From: SpSt-539 sp964549445
GTDB lineage: Bacteria > Planctomycetota > Phycisphaerae > UBA1845 > UTPLA1
Reading direction: 5' to 3'
Assembly (NCBI GenBank): GCA_964549445.1
Contig: CAZJVS010000009.1
Span: forward strand, 68,428-132,427
Length of the DNA stretch: 64,000 nt
Of this stretch, positions 9,143 to 17,345 are shown one piece after another; the stretch's first letter is position 1; every line of letters starts with the position of its first letter. Made by a program: the position numbers and the translations under genes. Under the pieces are notes generated by a model that was not told where the DNA came from, did not search any database, and saw only the letters and a list, made by a program, of their open reading frames with translations.

Positions 9143-9188
9143 CCGGGGGCGACATATAGAGATATGCCCGCTAGGTACTCGCCCCCGG
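9143..9188. promoter_or_regulatory. Nested inverted repeats in a divergent intergenic region
   Basis: A perfect 10-bp stem, CCGGGGGCGA (9143-9152) with TCGCCCCCGG (9179-9188), encloses a smaller palindrome CATAT-AGAG-ATATG (9153-9166). It lies between the divergent methyltransferase (start 9058) and exported-protein (start 9317) genes. It could be an operator for both or a structured leader of the minus-strand transcript. Confidence 0.4.
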
Positions 9189-9237
9189 CAAGGACGGCTC
9201 GCATGCCCTTTACACAGGACCCGCATTTCGGCGATCC

Positions 9238-9243
9238 TATAAT
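9238..9243 (+). promoter_or_regulatory. Consensus -10 box upstream of exported protein gene
   Basis: A perfect TATAAT occurs 73 nt before the TTG start at 9317, in an otherwise GC-rich gap. No good -35 is present at 16-18 nt, so activator dependence or another sigma factor is possible. Confidence 0.35.
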
Positions 9244-9316
9244 CCTCGCGTTATACGGACAATGCTTCGCCGGAATCCCCCGACGCAGCGAATCGAAATT
9301 CACGGAGGGGCTGGGT

Positions 9317-11443
9317 TTGGTTCATTCGTCGCACGATCTGACTTCGCGCCGCGCTCGGCTCCTCAGCTGCCTCGCGCTCGCCGTTGCGTTGGCCGTCGCC
9401 GTTGACGCCCACGCCGTCATCCCCCGCAAGGACAAGCCCGCCTCAAAGGCAAACAAGTCCGCCGACGACAACGCACCCGCCAAGGCCGACAAGGACAAAA
9501 CGAAGTCCTACGTCACCCAGCCCGCCAAAGGCCCGGTCGCAAAGGTCGAGGTATTCATCCCCTCGCTCGTCAAGCTCGGCCACTCCGCAGCCGAGTCTCA
9601 CGCCGGCGCGATCTACGGCGCGCTCTCTGGAACGCTCGTCCCGCCGGTTGATGAGACGACCGACGGCTTCGACTTCGCCGCACTGCTCAAGCTCGTCGAA
9701 GAGGTCCGCACCTGGCCCGACACCTCGCTCGCCCTCGCCATCTACACGCAGGATACCGAAGGCCGACCGCGCTGGGTCATCCGCACCGACTGGCCGATCG
9801 CCGCTCTCGAGGCCCGCATCAAGCACCTGCTGGAAACCGATGAAGCGAAGAAGCTCCTCAAGGGCGTCCAACTCCGCCGCGACGACGAAGGCCAGTTTGT
9901 CATCGAGTTGCCCGACACCGTCCTCGCCGTGCTCCGCAAGACCGACGACGGCACGCTCATCGCCTCGGCCGACAAGGTCGAATTGCCCGAGTCCGTCTTT
10001 GGCATCAAGACCGACAAAGCCGCCCGCACGCGCGGCGACAAATCCCCGCCGCTCTGCTACTGCCGTGTCAACGTCGCCGCGGCCGACGAGGAAGGCCAGT
10101 CCTCCTGGCTCTCGTCTATCGGAGGCATCCGCGACATTCGCTACCAGGGCGGTGTCATGCCCGATGGCGACTGGAACGAACGCCTCACCGTCAGTTGGAG
10201 CCCGCTCGCCGGCGCCCTCAAGCTCTTCTTCAAGCGCGTCAAGACACCGTTCCAGTGCCCGAAGGACGCCTTCGCCGTCGCCGCCATCAACACCGACTTC
10301 GGCGGCAGTTCCGCCGAAGGCCTCGCAGGTCTGCCGTCCGGAACGTTCGCCAACCAGGCCCAGAGCGACTTCGCCGTCGCCGTGACGCCCGGAGTCGGCT
10401 TCTTCCCGATTCCGGACATCTATTACTCGTTCGGCCTGAAGAACAAGGACAAGGCCGTCGAGGCGATTCGCAAACACCTGAGCGAAGCTGCCGAGAAGCG
10501 GGCCGACGACGACCTGCCCCCGGCCTGGAAGGAGATCCAATCCGACTCCGGGCCGATCTTCGCCAGCATCCCCGGCGCCGACGGCGCAACCGGCATTTCG
10601 CTGTCCAGCGGACGCAAGGTCGTCTTCTTCGACACCGACCGTGACGGCGACAAGGAGATCAATCGGCTTGTCGTCGCTCAGACGTCGACGCTCGCCGACG
10701 ACGCCGTCGCCCACTGGAAATCGCTCCGCCGCCGCGGCACCACGAAAGTCCCCGACAGCCCCGACGCCCACTGGCAGGCCCGCATCTCGTGGCGGCTTGT
10801 TTACGGCCACATCGAACCCTATGTCATGCTCTTCACCTCCTTCGCCGAGAACGCAAAGCCGCTGCCGTCGGTCGACGAGCTGGCCGACGCCCTGACCGAC
10901 TCGGTCCTCAACATCCGCATCGAAGCCACCGGCGTCCGCATCGTCCACGACGGCCCGATCCCGGCCGGCGCGTTTTTCGTGCCTTCCATGGTCGCCGAAG
11001 CGGTCATGTCCGAAGGCGATCCATCCTCCGAGGCCGAGCGCGAACGCATCGCCTGCCGCCACCTGCGCGTCCTCTACCATCACGCCAGGCTCTTCAAGAA
11101 GGACTACGGCCGCTGGCCCGCCACCGTCGCCGAGTTGGACGGCTACGTCGACTTCATGTCGCACCCCGACCTGCTCTGGCTGCCCGAGCAGAAGCGCGGT
11201 TTCATGGCCGGCCTCGTCAGCACCGTCACGGGCGGCCGCGAGTTCCGCTGGCCCGACCGCGACAAGATCGACGACTCGCTCTACGAAATCGACTGGTCGC
11301 CGAACGAGTGGAAGCTCAAGTACCGCGCCGGCGAGTTCCGCGATCACAAGACGATCCTGATCGACGATGACGGCGAGATTCACCGCGAGCCGCTTCCGTC
11401 CAAAAAGGACAAGGTGGCCCGGGTTGACTCAAAGGAAAATTGA
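9317..11443 (+). CDS. Large exported protein of unknown function
   Basis: 708 residues starting from a TTG at 9317, chosen because GGAGG (9304-9308) lies 8 nt upstream and the protein then opens with VHSSHDLTSRRARLLSCLAL, a typical signal peptide ending near DAHA. The next 40 residues are a lysine/aspartate-rich linker (KDKPASKANK, KADKDKTKS). The large globular part has no motif I recognise; it contains LALAIYTQD, 'VAVTPGVGFFPIPDIYYSFG' and a C-terminal helical segment. The sppA gene starts 35 nt downstream on the same strand, so the two likely share a transcript. The similar charged linker in both products suggests they act in the same envelope compartment. Upstream ATG-like starts were rejected for lack of a ribosome site. 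Confidence 0.75.
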   Translation: MVHSSHDLTSRRARLLSCLALAVALAVAVDAHAVIPRKDKPASKANKSADDNAPAKADKDKTKSYVTQPAKGPVAKVEVFIPSLVKLGHSAAESHAGAIYGALSGTLVPPVDETTDGFDFAALLKLVEEVRTWPDTSLALAIYTQDTEGRPRWVIRTDWPIAALEARIKHLLETDEAKKLLKGVQLRRDDEGQFVIELPDTVLAVLRKTDDGTLIASADKVELPESVFGIKTDKAARTRGDKSPPLCYCRVNVAAADEEGQSSWLSSIGGIRDIRYQGGVMPDGDWNERLTVSWSPLAGALKLFFKRVKTPFQCPKDAFAVAAINTDFGGSSAEGLAGLPSGTFANQAQSDFAVAVTPGVGFFPIPDIYYSFGLKNKDKAVEAIRKHLSEAAEKRADDDLPPAWKEIQSDSGPIFASIPGADGATGISLSSGRKVVFFDTDRDGDKEINRLVVAQTSTLADDAVAHWKSLRRRGTTKVPDSPDAHWQARISWRLVYGHIEPYVMLFTSFAENAKPLPSVDELADALTDSVLNIRIEATGVRIVHDGPIPAGAFFVPSMVAEAVMSEGDPSSEAERERIACRHLRVLYHHARLFKKDYGRWPATVAELDGYVDFMSHPDLLWLPEQKRGFMAGLVSTVTGGREFRWPDRDKIDDSLYEIDWSPNEWKLKYRAGEFRDHKTILIDDDGEIHREPLPSKKDKVARVDSKEN

Positions 11444-11478
11444 CCGGATTTTTTTTCACCATGCACGGGAGATCGAAT

Positions 11479-13443
11479 ATGCGACGAAACCTGCTCGGAC
11501 TGCTGCTGATGCTGGCGCTGCTGCCACTGCCCGTCTTCGCCGACGACGATCCCGTCGACGACGACAAGGACAAGGCCGACAAGACCGAACAGGTCGAGCG
11601 CGCGAAAGATAAAAAAGACTCCAAGTCCTCGGACAAGGACGACGAGAAGGACAAAGACAAGTCAAAGGACAAGGACAAGAAGCCCAAGCCCTCGCCCATC
11701 AAGAAGCTCATCGAGTTGAAGCTCGATCAGTTCCTGGTCGCGTCCAAGGGCCTGAACATCCCCTCGTTCGGCCGCACGCAGGAAGTCCGCGACCTGCTCA
11801 CCCGCTTCGAGAAGTGGGGCAAGGACGATGACATCGGCGCCGTCCTCATGAATCTCGACGGCGTCAACCTCGGCATCCCCGACATCGAAGAGCTTCGCGC
11901 CGCCGTCGTCGACTTCAAGAAGACCGGCAAGAAGGTCGTCGCCTATCTGAACTCGGGCGACCCCTCCGGCTACCTCCTCGCCTGCGAAGCCGATGAGATC
12001 GCCATCGCCCCGACCGGCGACCTCTCGATCCCCGGCATCGGCCGCGCCTTCCCCTTCATGCGCGGCATGTACCAGATGCAGGGCATCGAGTTCGATGTCA
12101 TCACCGCCGGCGCCTTTAAGTACCCCGGCTTCATGAACCGCCGCGAACCGAGCGAGTTCTTCAAAACCGAGTTCAACGAGATCCTCGATAGCTGGTTCGA
12201 CGACTACGTCGACATGATCGCCACCGGCCGCAAGCTCTCTCCCGAGAAGGTCAAGGCCGCCATCGACATCGCCCTCTTCACCGCCGAAGATGCCAAGGCC
12301 CGCGGCCTGATCGATCACATCGCCTACTACGACGACTATCGCGACCGCGTCCTGAAACGCTACAAGTACAACAAGGCCGATGGCTGGGGTCCCGACTTCG
12401 GCGACCTCACGTCGTTGCAGGACATCTTCAACGCCATCAACAAGAGCTTCCGCGAGGCCCAGGACAGCTACAAGGCCGTCGGCCCCAAGATCGCCGTCCT
12501 CCACGCCCGCGGCCCGATCGTCGACTTCAGCATGGGTGGCGCTTTCTCCTCGCAGATCATCATGCGCGACGAGTTCTGCAAGACCATCGACGAGATCCGC
12601 AAGAACAAGACCATCAAGGCCGTCGTCCTGCGGATCGACAGCCCCGGCGGCTCGGGCTACGCATCCGACGTCATCTGGAAAAAGCTCCGCGAACTCGACG
12701 AAGAAAAGCCCATCGTCGTCAGCATGGGCACCGTGGCCGGCTCCGGCGGCTATTACATCGCCTGCCCCGCCCGCATGATCTACGCCGAGCCCACGACGAT
12801 CACCGGCTCAATCGGCGTCCTCGCGATCCTCGCGAATCAGGCCTCGGCCATTAACCGCGCCGACATCAACATCTCCGAGATGCAGCGCGGCAAGCGGGCC
12901 CTCTTCGGCGCCGGCTTCAAGGACATGCGCACCGAAGACCGCGACTTCCTCCAGAAGTTCATTCTCGACTTCTACGAAGTCTTCCTCGATCGCGTCTCCG
13001 TCACGCGCAAGATGCCCAAGGACGAAGTGCGAAAGGTCGCCGAAGGTCGCATCTACACAGGCCGTCAGGCCCTGAAGATCGGTCTCGTTGACCGCCTCGG
13101 TGGTCTGCGTGATGCGATCACCTCGGCTCGCGAGATGGCCAACATCCCGACCAGCAGCGAGATCCGCCTCGTCCACTATCCGCGCCCGAGTTCACTCGGC
13201 GAGTTGATTGAGAACTTCGCCGGCTTCATCTCGACCCCGCTCGAAGGCGCCCGCGCCGCTCAGGCGCCGGTGAGTCCGCTCTCGTTCGACATGCAGCTCC
13301 GCCTGTTCGCCCGCCGGCCGCAGGCCCTCTGCTGGATGCCATTCCCCGAAATCCACGAGTTGCTGGCCCCAGCCGGCCCGCGCGACGCCGTCATGGACAT
13401 GCTCGGCCTGCAGAGCTACCTGCCCGCGGCGGTTCGGCCTTAA
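11479..13443 (+). CDS. sppA: Signal peptide peptidase SppA (S49), long form
   Basis: 654-residue membrane-associated serine protease that degrades cleaved signal peptides. The ATG at 11479 has GGGAG 7 nt upstream and opens the signal MRRNLLGLLLMLALLPLPVF. Residues about 24-75 are an unusual run of Asp and Lys. Two S49 domains follow. The N-terminal one carries the expected catalytic lysine, K214 in AGAFKYPG. The C-terminal one carries RIDSPGGSGY and the nucleophile S422 in VAGSGGYYIA. This Ser-Lys arrangement across two domains matches the E. coli 67-kDa type. A strong terminator lies 32 nt after the stop. A decayed copy of the last 38 codons is present at 17142-17261. Confidence 0.93.
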   Translation: MRRNLLGLLLMLALLPLPVFADDDPVDDDKDKADKTEQVERAKDKKDSKSSDKDDEKDKDKSKDKDKKPKPSPIKKLIELKLDQFLVASKGLNIPSFGRTQEVRDLLTRFEKWGKDDDIGAVLMNLDGVNLGIPDIEELRAAVVDFKKTGKKVVAYLNSGDPSGYLLACEADEIAIAPTGDLSIPGIGRAFPFMRGMYQMQGIEFDVITAGAFKYPGFMNRREPSEFFKTEFNEILDSWFDDYVDMIATGRKLSPEKVKAAIDIALFTAEDAKARGLIDHIAYYDDYRDRVLKRYKYNKADGWGPDFGDLTSLQDIFNAINKSFREAQDSYKAVGPKIAVLHARGPIVDFSMGGAFSSQIIMRDEFCKTIDEIRKNKTIKAVVLRIDSPGGSGYASDVIWKKLRELDEEKPIVVSMGTVAGSGGYYIACPARMIYAEPTTITGSIGVLAILANQASAINRADINISEMQRGKRALFGAGFKDMRTEDRDFLQKFILDFYEVFLDRVSVTRKMPKDEVRKVAEGRIYTGRQALKIGLVDRLGGLRDAITSAREMANIPTSSEIRLVHYPRPSSLGELIENFAGFISTPLEGARAAQAPVSPLSFDMQLRLFARRPQALCWMPFPEIHELLAPAGPRDAVMDMLGLQSYLPAAVRP

Positions 13444-13474
13444 GTCAGCCAACAACCCAACCGTGTTTCATTCA

Positions 13475-13501
13475 ACGGCCGGCGATTTCGCCGGCCGTTT
13501 T
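13475..13501 (+). terminator. Rho-independent terminator of sppA
   Basis: Perfect 10-bp GC stem ACGGCCGGCG/CGCCGGCCGT with a four-base ATTT loop, followed by TTTTATTT. It lies between the convergent sppA and the minus-strand surface-protein gene (stop at 13518), so it may serve both. Confidence 0.85.
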
Positions 13502-13517
13502 ATTTGGCGAAGAGAAG

Positions 13518-16500
13518 TTACGGCCCGAGATACGCAGCCATGAATTGTTGGATATCGCGCGCGTCCGTCCGCCCGTCGCCATTCGCGTCCGCGCGATAAT
13601 ACGCCGCGAGATTCGCCGCCGGACCGTGAGTAAGTGCTGCCACCATCGCGCTCACATCGGCCGCCGCGCGAATCCCGTTCCCATCAATGTCCCACGCCGG
13701 GCCGACATGAATGAGCCCCGCATTGTTCAGCAAAGTGATCGTCACCCCGCTACCTACGCTCATCGAATTGAAATAGACACGCCCGCAGTCGATCGACACC
13801 ACCGCCCCCGCGCCGATATCGAACTCATCGACGTATAACACTTCGTCGCACGGCTGCGTCGTTGTGTTGTCGAACGAATCCTCAAACCGCACGCTCCGCC
13901 CCGCGTCAACCAGCACGCGTCCCATGGCGAAATTGTCGACAAACCCCGCCGGGTTCGCCGGCCCAAGATTGACTCCCGCCAGTTCAAATAACTGCGGCGA
14001 CACGCCGTTGCCGCTGACAAACTCCACCGTTGCCTGGGTCGAATCAAACGTCTCCGGCGTCGTGCAGTGATTCGCAAAGCTCCCGCCTGCCTGCACCAGC
14101 GACGTCGGACTGAACGTCGCGTTAATCGCCCCGTCCAGCGAAATATTTGAAAGCGACACGATCCGCGCTCGATCCCCTGCCGTGATGATCGGCGGCGTGC
14201 TCCCGCGCATGACCACGGTGCTCGAAATCACCACCCCGTCGTTGAACGTCGCGACAAAGTCGTTCGACCCGTCTCCGGCAATGTCGATCGCCCCGTCGCC
14301 CCGTACCGTTAGCGTCGAGCCGCTCAACACGCTGCCCCCGGCACCCGGCCGCATCCGCAATGTCCCGCCATCGGCAACGTATTGCCCGCTCCCCGATACA
14401 CTCTTCTCTATGCTCAAGGTGCCGCCGCCGCTCGCCTCAAATGTCGCGTCGTTCTGCACGGGGCTGGTTCCCGTGAGGAGCAATGTTTCTCCCGACGCCG
14501 TCGCCCGGATCGTCCCATTGTTTTGAACCCGCGCGTCGATCGTCCCGAATCCGCCGACGACCCCGGTGACCGTAATCGCGTCTGCTACAGTTGCCGACGA
14601 AAGCGACGCCGTCGCCGCATTCAACTCGACCTCCGCACCGCCGCCCATCACAAAACTCGCGCTCGCCACGATGCTCCGGCCCGACCCCACCGACAGCGTC
14701 CCGTGATTCGTAATACCGCTCGCCGAATCGATCACCAGGTCGCCGCCCGTCACTGCCAGCGCCTGTCCCGGCTCGACACGCACCGAATCAATCGTCACCG
14801 GAATGTCCAGCGTGATCGTCGGAACCGGACACGTAATATTGACGTTGTATCGGCTGCCAGGCGGCGACCCGTTGTTCGGCACGGCCGTGCAGCTCCACGT
14901 CATGGAGTTGCTCCAGACGCCCGCCGCCGCACAATAGCAGCACGAATCCGGCACTCCGTCCGTCGGGTTCACGTCGATCGACGGATTCGCCACAATATCA
15001 TCCGCGTCATCTACGCCATTGTTGTTGCAATCCGGAAAAAACTCGTAAGGGCCCATGTCCACAACCGGCCCACCCATCGTCTCCGGCACTCCGGTATCAA
15101 GCGTCGCCGGATCGTTGACCAGCCGCTTGTTGCCGTCGAGGTCATATGGAACGCGTTCCGCAGTATTGCTGTCGCCGTCGAGATCCGTGAAGTCGCTCAC
15201 CACTTCAAGCGTGCTCGCCGAATCGATGCACGGCGAACCGGGCATGACGTGAAGGTCACCGTAATCGTCGTCCGCCGTACCCCATTGGCCGTCAACTCCG
15301 GCACTCGGCGTTCGAATGAAATTGGGATTCGCGTCGACGTTCCCGGTGCCCCCGAACCCACCCTGAATCAAGTCATAGGTGGCCGTAATCGCGCCGGGGC
15401 CGGAGTTGAGAATCTGATCCGATGACGTCCCCGCAATGGCATCACTGTTCCCATGGAAAATGCAGTTCGAGAGGGTGATGAACTGTCCACCCGAGTCGGC
15501 TTCGTATTCCAGCGCTCCTCCGGCCACGGTCGCCCGGTTTGCCACCAGGGCCGAGTTTGCCAGCTTTCGATTGCCGCCCGACCCGGCAAAAACGGCCCCT
15601 CCTCGTTCCGCTTCATTGCCAACGAAGGTCAGGTTTGTCAGGGTCAGCGCACCATTGTGGTAGACAATTCCGCCGCCCCTCCCGTCGGTCCCGTTGATCG
15701 CCTTGTTCCCCTCAAAGCGACAACTTGCAATCCGCGCGGTCAGCGAGCCGCTTGCCAGGCCCAGGCCGCCGCCGTTGCAAAAGCCGGCGGGCCCTCCGGC
15801 GACATTCCGTACAAACTCGCATTGGCTCGCCAGCACCGTTCCGCCGCCGTTGAAGTGCGCACCCGCCGATGAACGGCCGGTATTCGCCTCGAACCGGCAG
15901 CCCGTAATCGTCGCATCGGCATTCGCGACCGTGAAACCGCCCGGACCGCCGTTGACCGTCACCCCCCCGGCATTGCGCAGAAACACGCAATCCCGAACGA
16001 CCGGCGTCCCGAACGGTCCGTCATTCACGCCCGGCAGGCGAACGCCGCCGCCGCCCCTCGACGCCGCGTTGTCCTCAAACCGACACTCTTCGAGCAATAC
16101 GCTCGTGACCCCTTCGATCAGCAGTCCACCTCCGTTCGTCGCGTGATTTAGCCGAAAGGTGCATCGCCGAATCGTCGGGCTGCCCCCATTGGCATAGAGC
16201 CCGCCACCCATGCTGTTGGCCCCGGAGAAGGCGTTCGCGTTTCCGCCACGAATCTCAAAGCCATCGAGAATCGCCGTCGCGTCGACGCCCGTCGCGCTGA
16301 CCACGTGCGTTGAGTTATCGTTGTAATTCAAAAAGTTCGGCCCGTCGTTCTGCATCAGATCGCCGCTGAGAACGCAGATATTCGTCGTCGGATCGCGCTG
16401 ACCCAGCGTCGTCTCGCCTCCGGCAAATCCGCCGTACACCGCAACGCCATTCAACAGTTGAAATGAAATCCCGCGAGAGAGGCCGCTGGTCGGACGATAC

Positions 16501-16880
16501 GTCCCATCCGCAACCCAGATTTCTGAAACCGCCCCACCCGAACACGCGGCCCGCGCCAACGCCACCCGCAGCTCGGTCAGCGCATCCGTCCACGAAGCCC
16601 CGCTGTTCGCTCCCGTCGCGCTTCGATCGACATAGAGCCGCGCAGGCAGCGGCGAATCACATGCATCTCCGACTCCGTCACTGTCGCAGTCTTCCTGGCC
16701 GGGATTAAAGGTACTCGGGCAGTTGTCGACCCCATCCAGGACGCCGTCTCCGTCGCCGTCGCCACCCAGCGCCGCTGGGTCCGTCCCGTCCGGCCGGCGA
16801 TCAAGCGCCGCCGTCTGCCCGCCGACGGCGAACGCCGCCACGTGCACGGCCAACAGCGAAAGAACCGCCATGCGCAACAT
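13518..16880 (-). CDS. Exported beta-helix surface protein with thrombospondin-3 and dockerin-like repeats
   Basis: 1120 residues. It begins with a signal peptide (MLRMAVLSLLAVHVAAFAVG). A calcium-binding thrombospondin type 3 stretch follows (DGDGDGVLDGVDNCPSTFNP, then DCDSDGVGDACD, about residues 40-76). Residues about 80-600 form a right-handed beta-helix, seen as many short GGG/N-rich rungs such as GGGLYANGGSPTIRRCTF and FEGNKAINGTDGRGGGI. This is the 'polymorphic outer membrane protein' style. The C-terminal 480 residues are a second beta-rich region homologous to the protein at 17346-19055. The end has two EF-hand-like dockerin motifs (DIDGNGIRAAADVSAMV, DANGDGRTDARDIQQFM). Likely a cell-surface or secreted adhesin; the ligand is unknown. 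Confidence 0.85.
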   Translation of the reverse strand: MLRMAVLSLLAVHVAAFAVGGQTAALDRRPDGTDPAALGGDGDGDGVLDGVDNCPSTFNPGQEDCDSDGVGDACDSPLPARLYVDRSATGANSGASWTDALTELRVALARAACSGGAVSEIWVADGTYRPTSGLSRGISFQLLNGVAVYGGFAGGETTLGQRDPTTNICVLSGDLMQNDGPNFLNYNDNSTHVVSATGVDATAILDGFEIRGGNANAFSGANSMGGGLYANGGSPTIRRCTFRLNHATNGGGLLIEGVTSVLLEECRFEDNAASRGGGGVRLPGVNDGPFGTPVVRDCVFLRNAGGVTVNGGPGGFTVANADATITGCRFEANTGRSSAGAHFNGGGTVLASQCEFVRNVAGGPAGFCNGGGLGLASGSLTARIASCRFEGNKAINGTDGRGGGIVYHNGALTLTNLTFVGNEAERGGAVFAGSGGNRKLANSALVANRATVAGGALEYEADSGGQFITLSNCIFHGNSDAIAGTSSDQILNSGPGAITATYDLIQGGFGGTGNVDANPNFIRTPSAGVDGQWGTADDDYGDLHVMPGSPCIDSASTLEVVSDFTDLDGDSNTAERVPYDLDGNKRLVNDPATLDTGVPETMGGPVVDMGPYEFFPDCNNNGVDDADDIVANPSIDVNPTDGVPDSCCYCAAAGVWSNSMTWSCTAVPNNGSPPGSRYNVNITCPVPTITLDIPVTIDSVRVEPGQALAVTGGDLVIDSASGITNHGTLSVGSGRSIVASASFVMGGGAEVELNAATASLSSATVADAITVTGVVGGFGTIDARVQNNGTIRATASGETLLLTGTSPVQNDATFEASGGGTLSIEKSVSGSGQYVADGGTLRMRPGAGGSVLSGSTLTVRGDGAIDIAGDGSNDFVATFNDGVVISSTVVMRGSTPPIITAGDRARIVSLSNISLDGAINATFSPTSLVQAGGSFANHCTTPETFDSTQATVEFVSGNGVSPQLFELAGVNLGPANPAGFVDNFAMGRVLVDAGRSVRFEDSFDNTTTQPCDEVLYVDEFDIGAGAVVSIDCGRVYFNSMSVGSGVTITLLNNAGLIHVGPAWDIDGNGIRAAADVSAMVAALTHGPAANLAAYYRADANGDGRTDARDIQQFMAAYLGP

Positions 16881-17141
16881 GTTTCCACCTCAATGCACCC
16901 GCGACGCGCGTCGTACGTCCGCCACTCGGCGCCGCCGTTACGTCAGCGAGCACGGTATGATCAGTCTACGTACCCGCCTGCACTCAAAATCTTGTGCCCG
17001 GATTCGGCGAGTCTGCGAGTGCGGCCGAACGATCGTCGCATCCCCTGATTTAGACAGAGTTTATCAGAATCCGCCCCGCCGTTCAAGCTCCCCCGCGCAG
17101 CCCCGCTAGTTCGCTGATCGTCTCAAATCACAGCAGTCCGC

Positions 17142-17261
17142 GTTCAACGCTGGATTCCGTTCCCCGAAATCGACGAACTGCTCGCCCCAGCCTACCCGCG
17201 CGACGCCGTCATGGACATGCTCGGATTGGACCGATTTCTCCCCCCAGCTATCCGACCGTAA
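17142..17261 (+). pseudogene. Remnant of the 3' end of a second sppA copy
   Basis: The frame reads VQRWIPFPEIDELLAPAYPR, then DAVMDMLGLDRFLPPAIRP and a TAA stop. The end of the intact sppA reads CWMPFPEIHELLAPAGPR, then DAVMDMLGLQSYLPAAVRP and TAA. About 75 percent of residues are shared. Upstream of 17142 the frame reaches a stop within ten codons and there is no SppA-like sequence. It is therefore a degraded leftover. It is followed, as in the intact copy, by a GC hairpin and then a convergent dockerin-type surface gene. Confidence 0.85.
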
Positions 17262-17302
17262 GTTCAAAACGCCTCACCCGATTACCTCTCGATTCTCCCT
17301 CT

Positions 17303-17329
17303 CGACGGCCGGCTCAACGCCGGCCGTCG
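17303..17329 (+). terminator. Hairpin after the sppA remnant
   Basis: Perfect 11-bp stem CGACGGCCGGC/GCCGGCCGTCG with a five-base loop and a weak T-containing tail (TCTTG). It has the same core (ACGGCCGG) and relative position as the terminator after intact sppA, so it is probably its duplicated counterpart. It may now end the minus-strand gene at 17346. Confidence 0.6.
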
Positions 17330-17345
17330 TCTTGTGCGCTGAGCC

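Noticed and set aside
17130..17345. Attachment-site pair or integrative element bounded by the sppA 3' ends
   Set aside because: The two copies differ at about a quarter of positions and there is no integrase or tRNA; duplication and decay explain it better.
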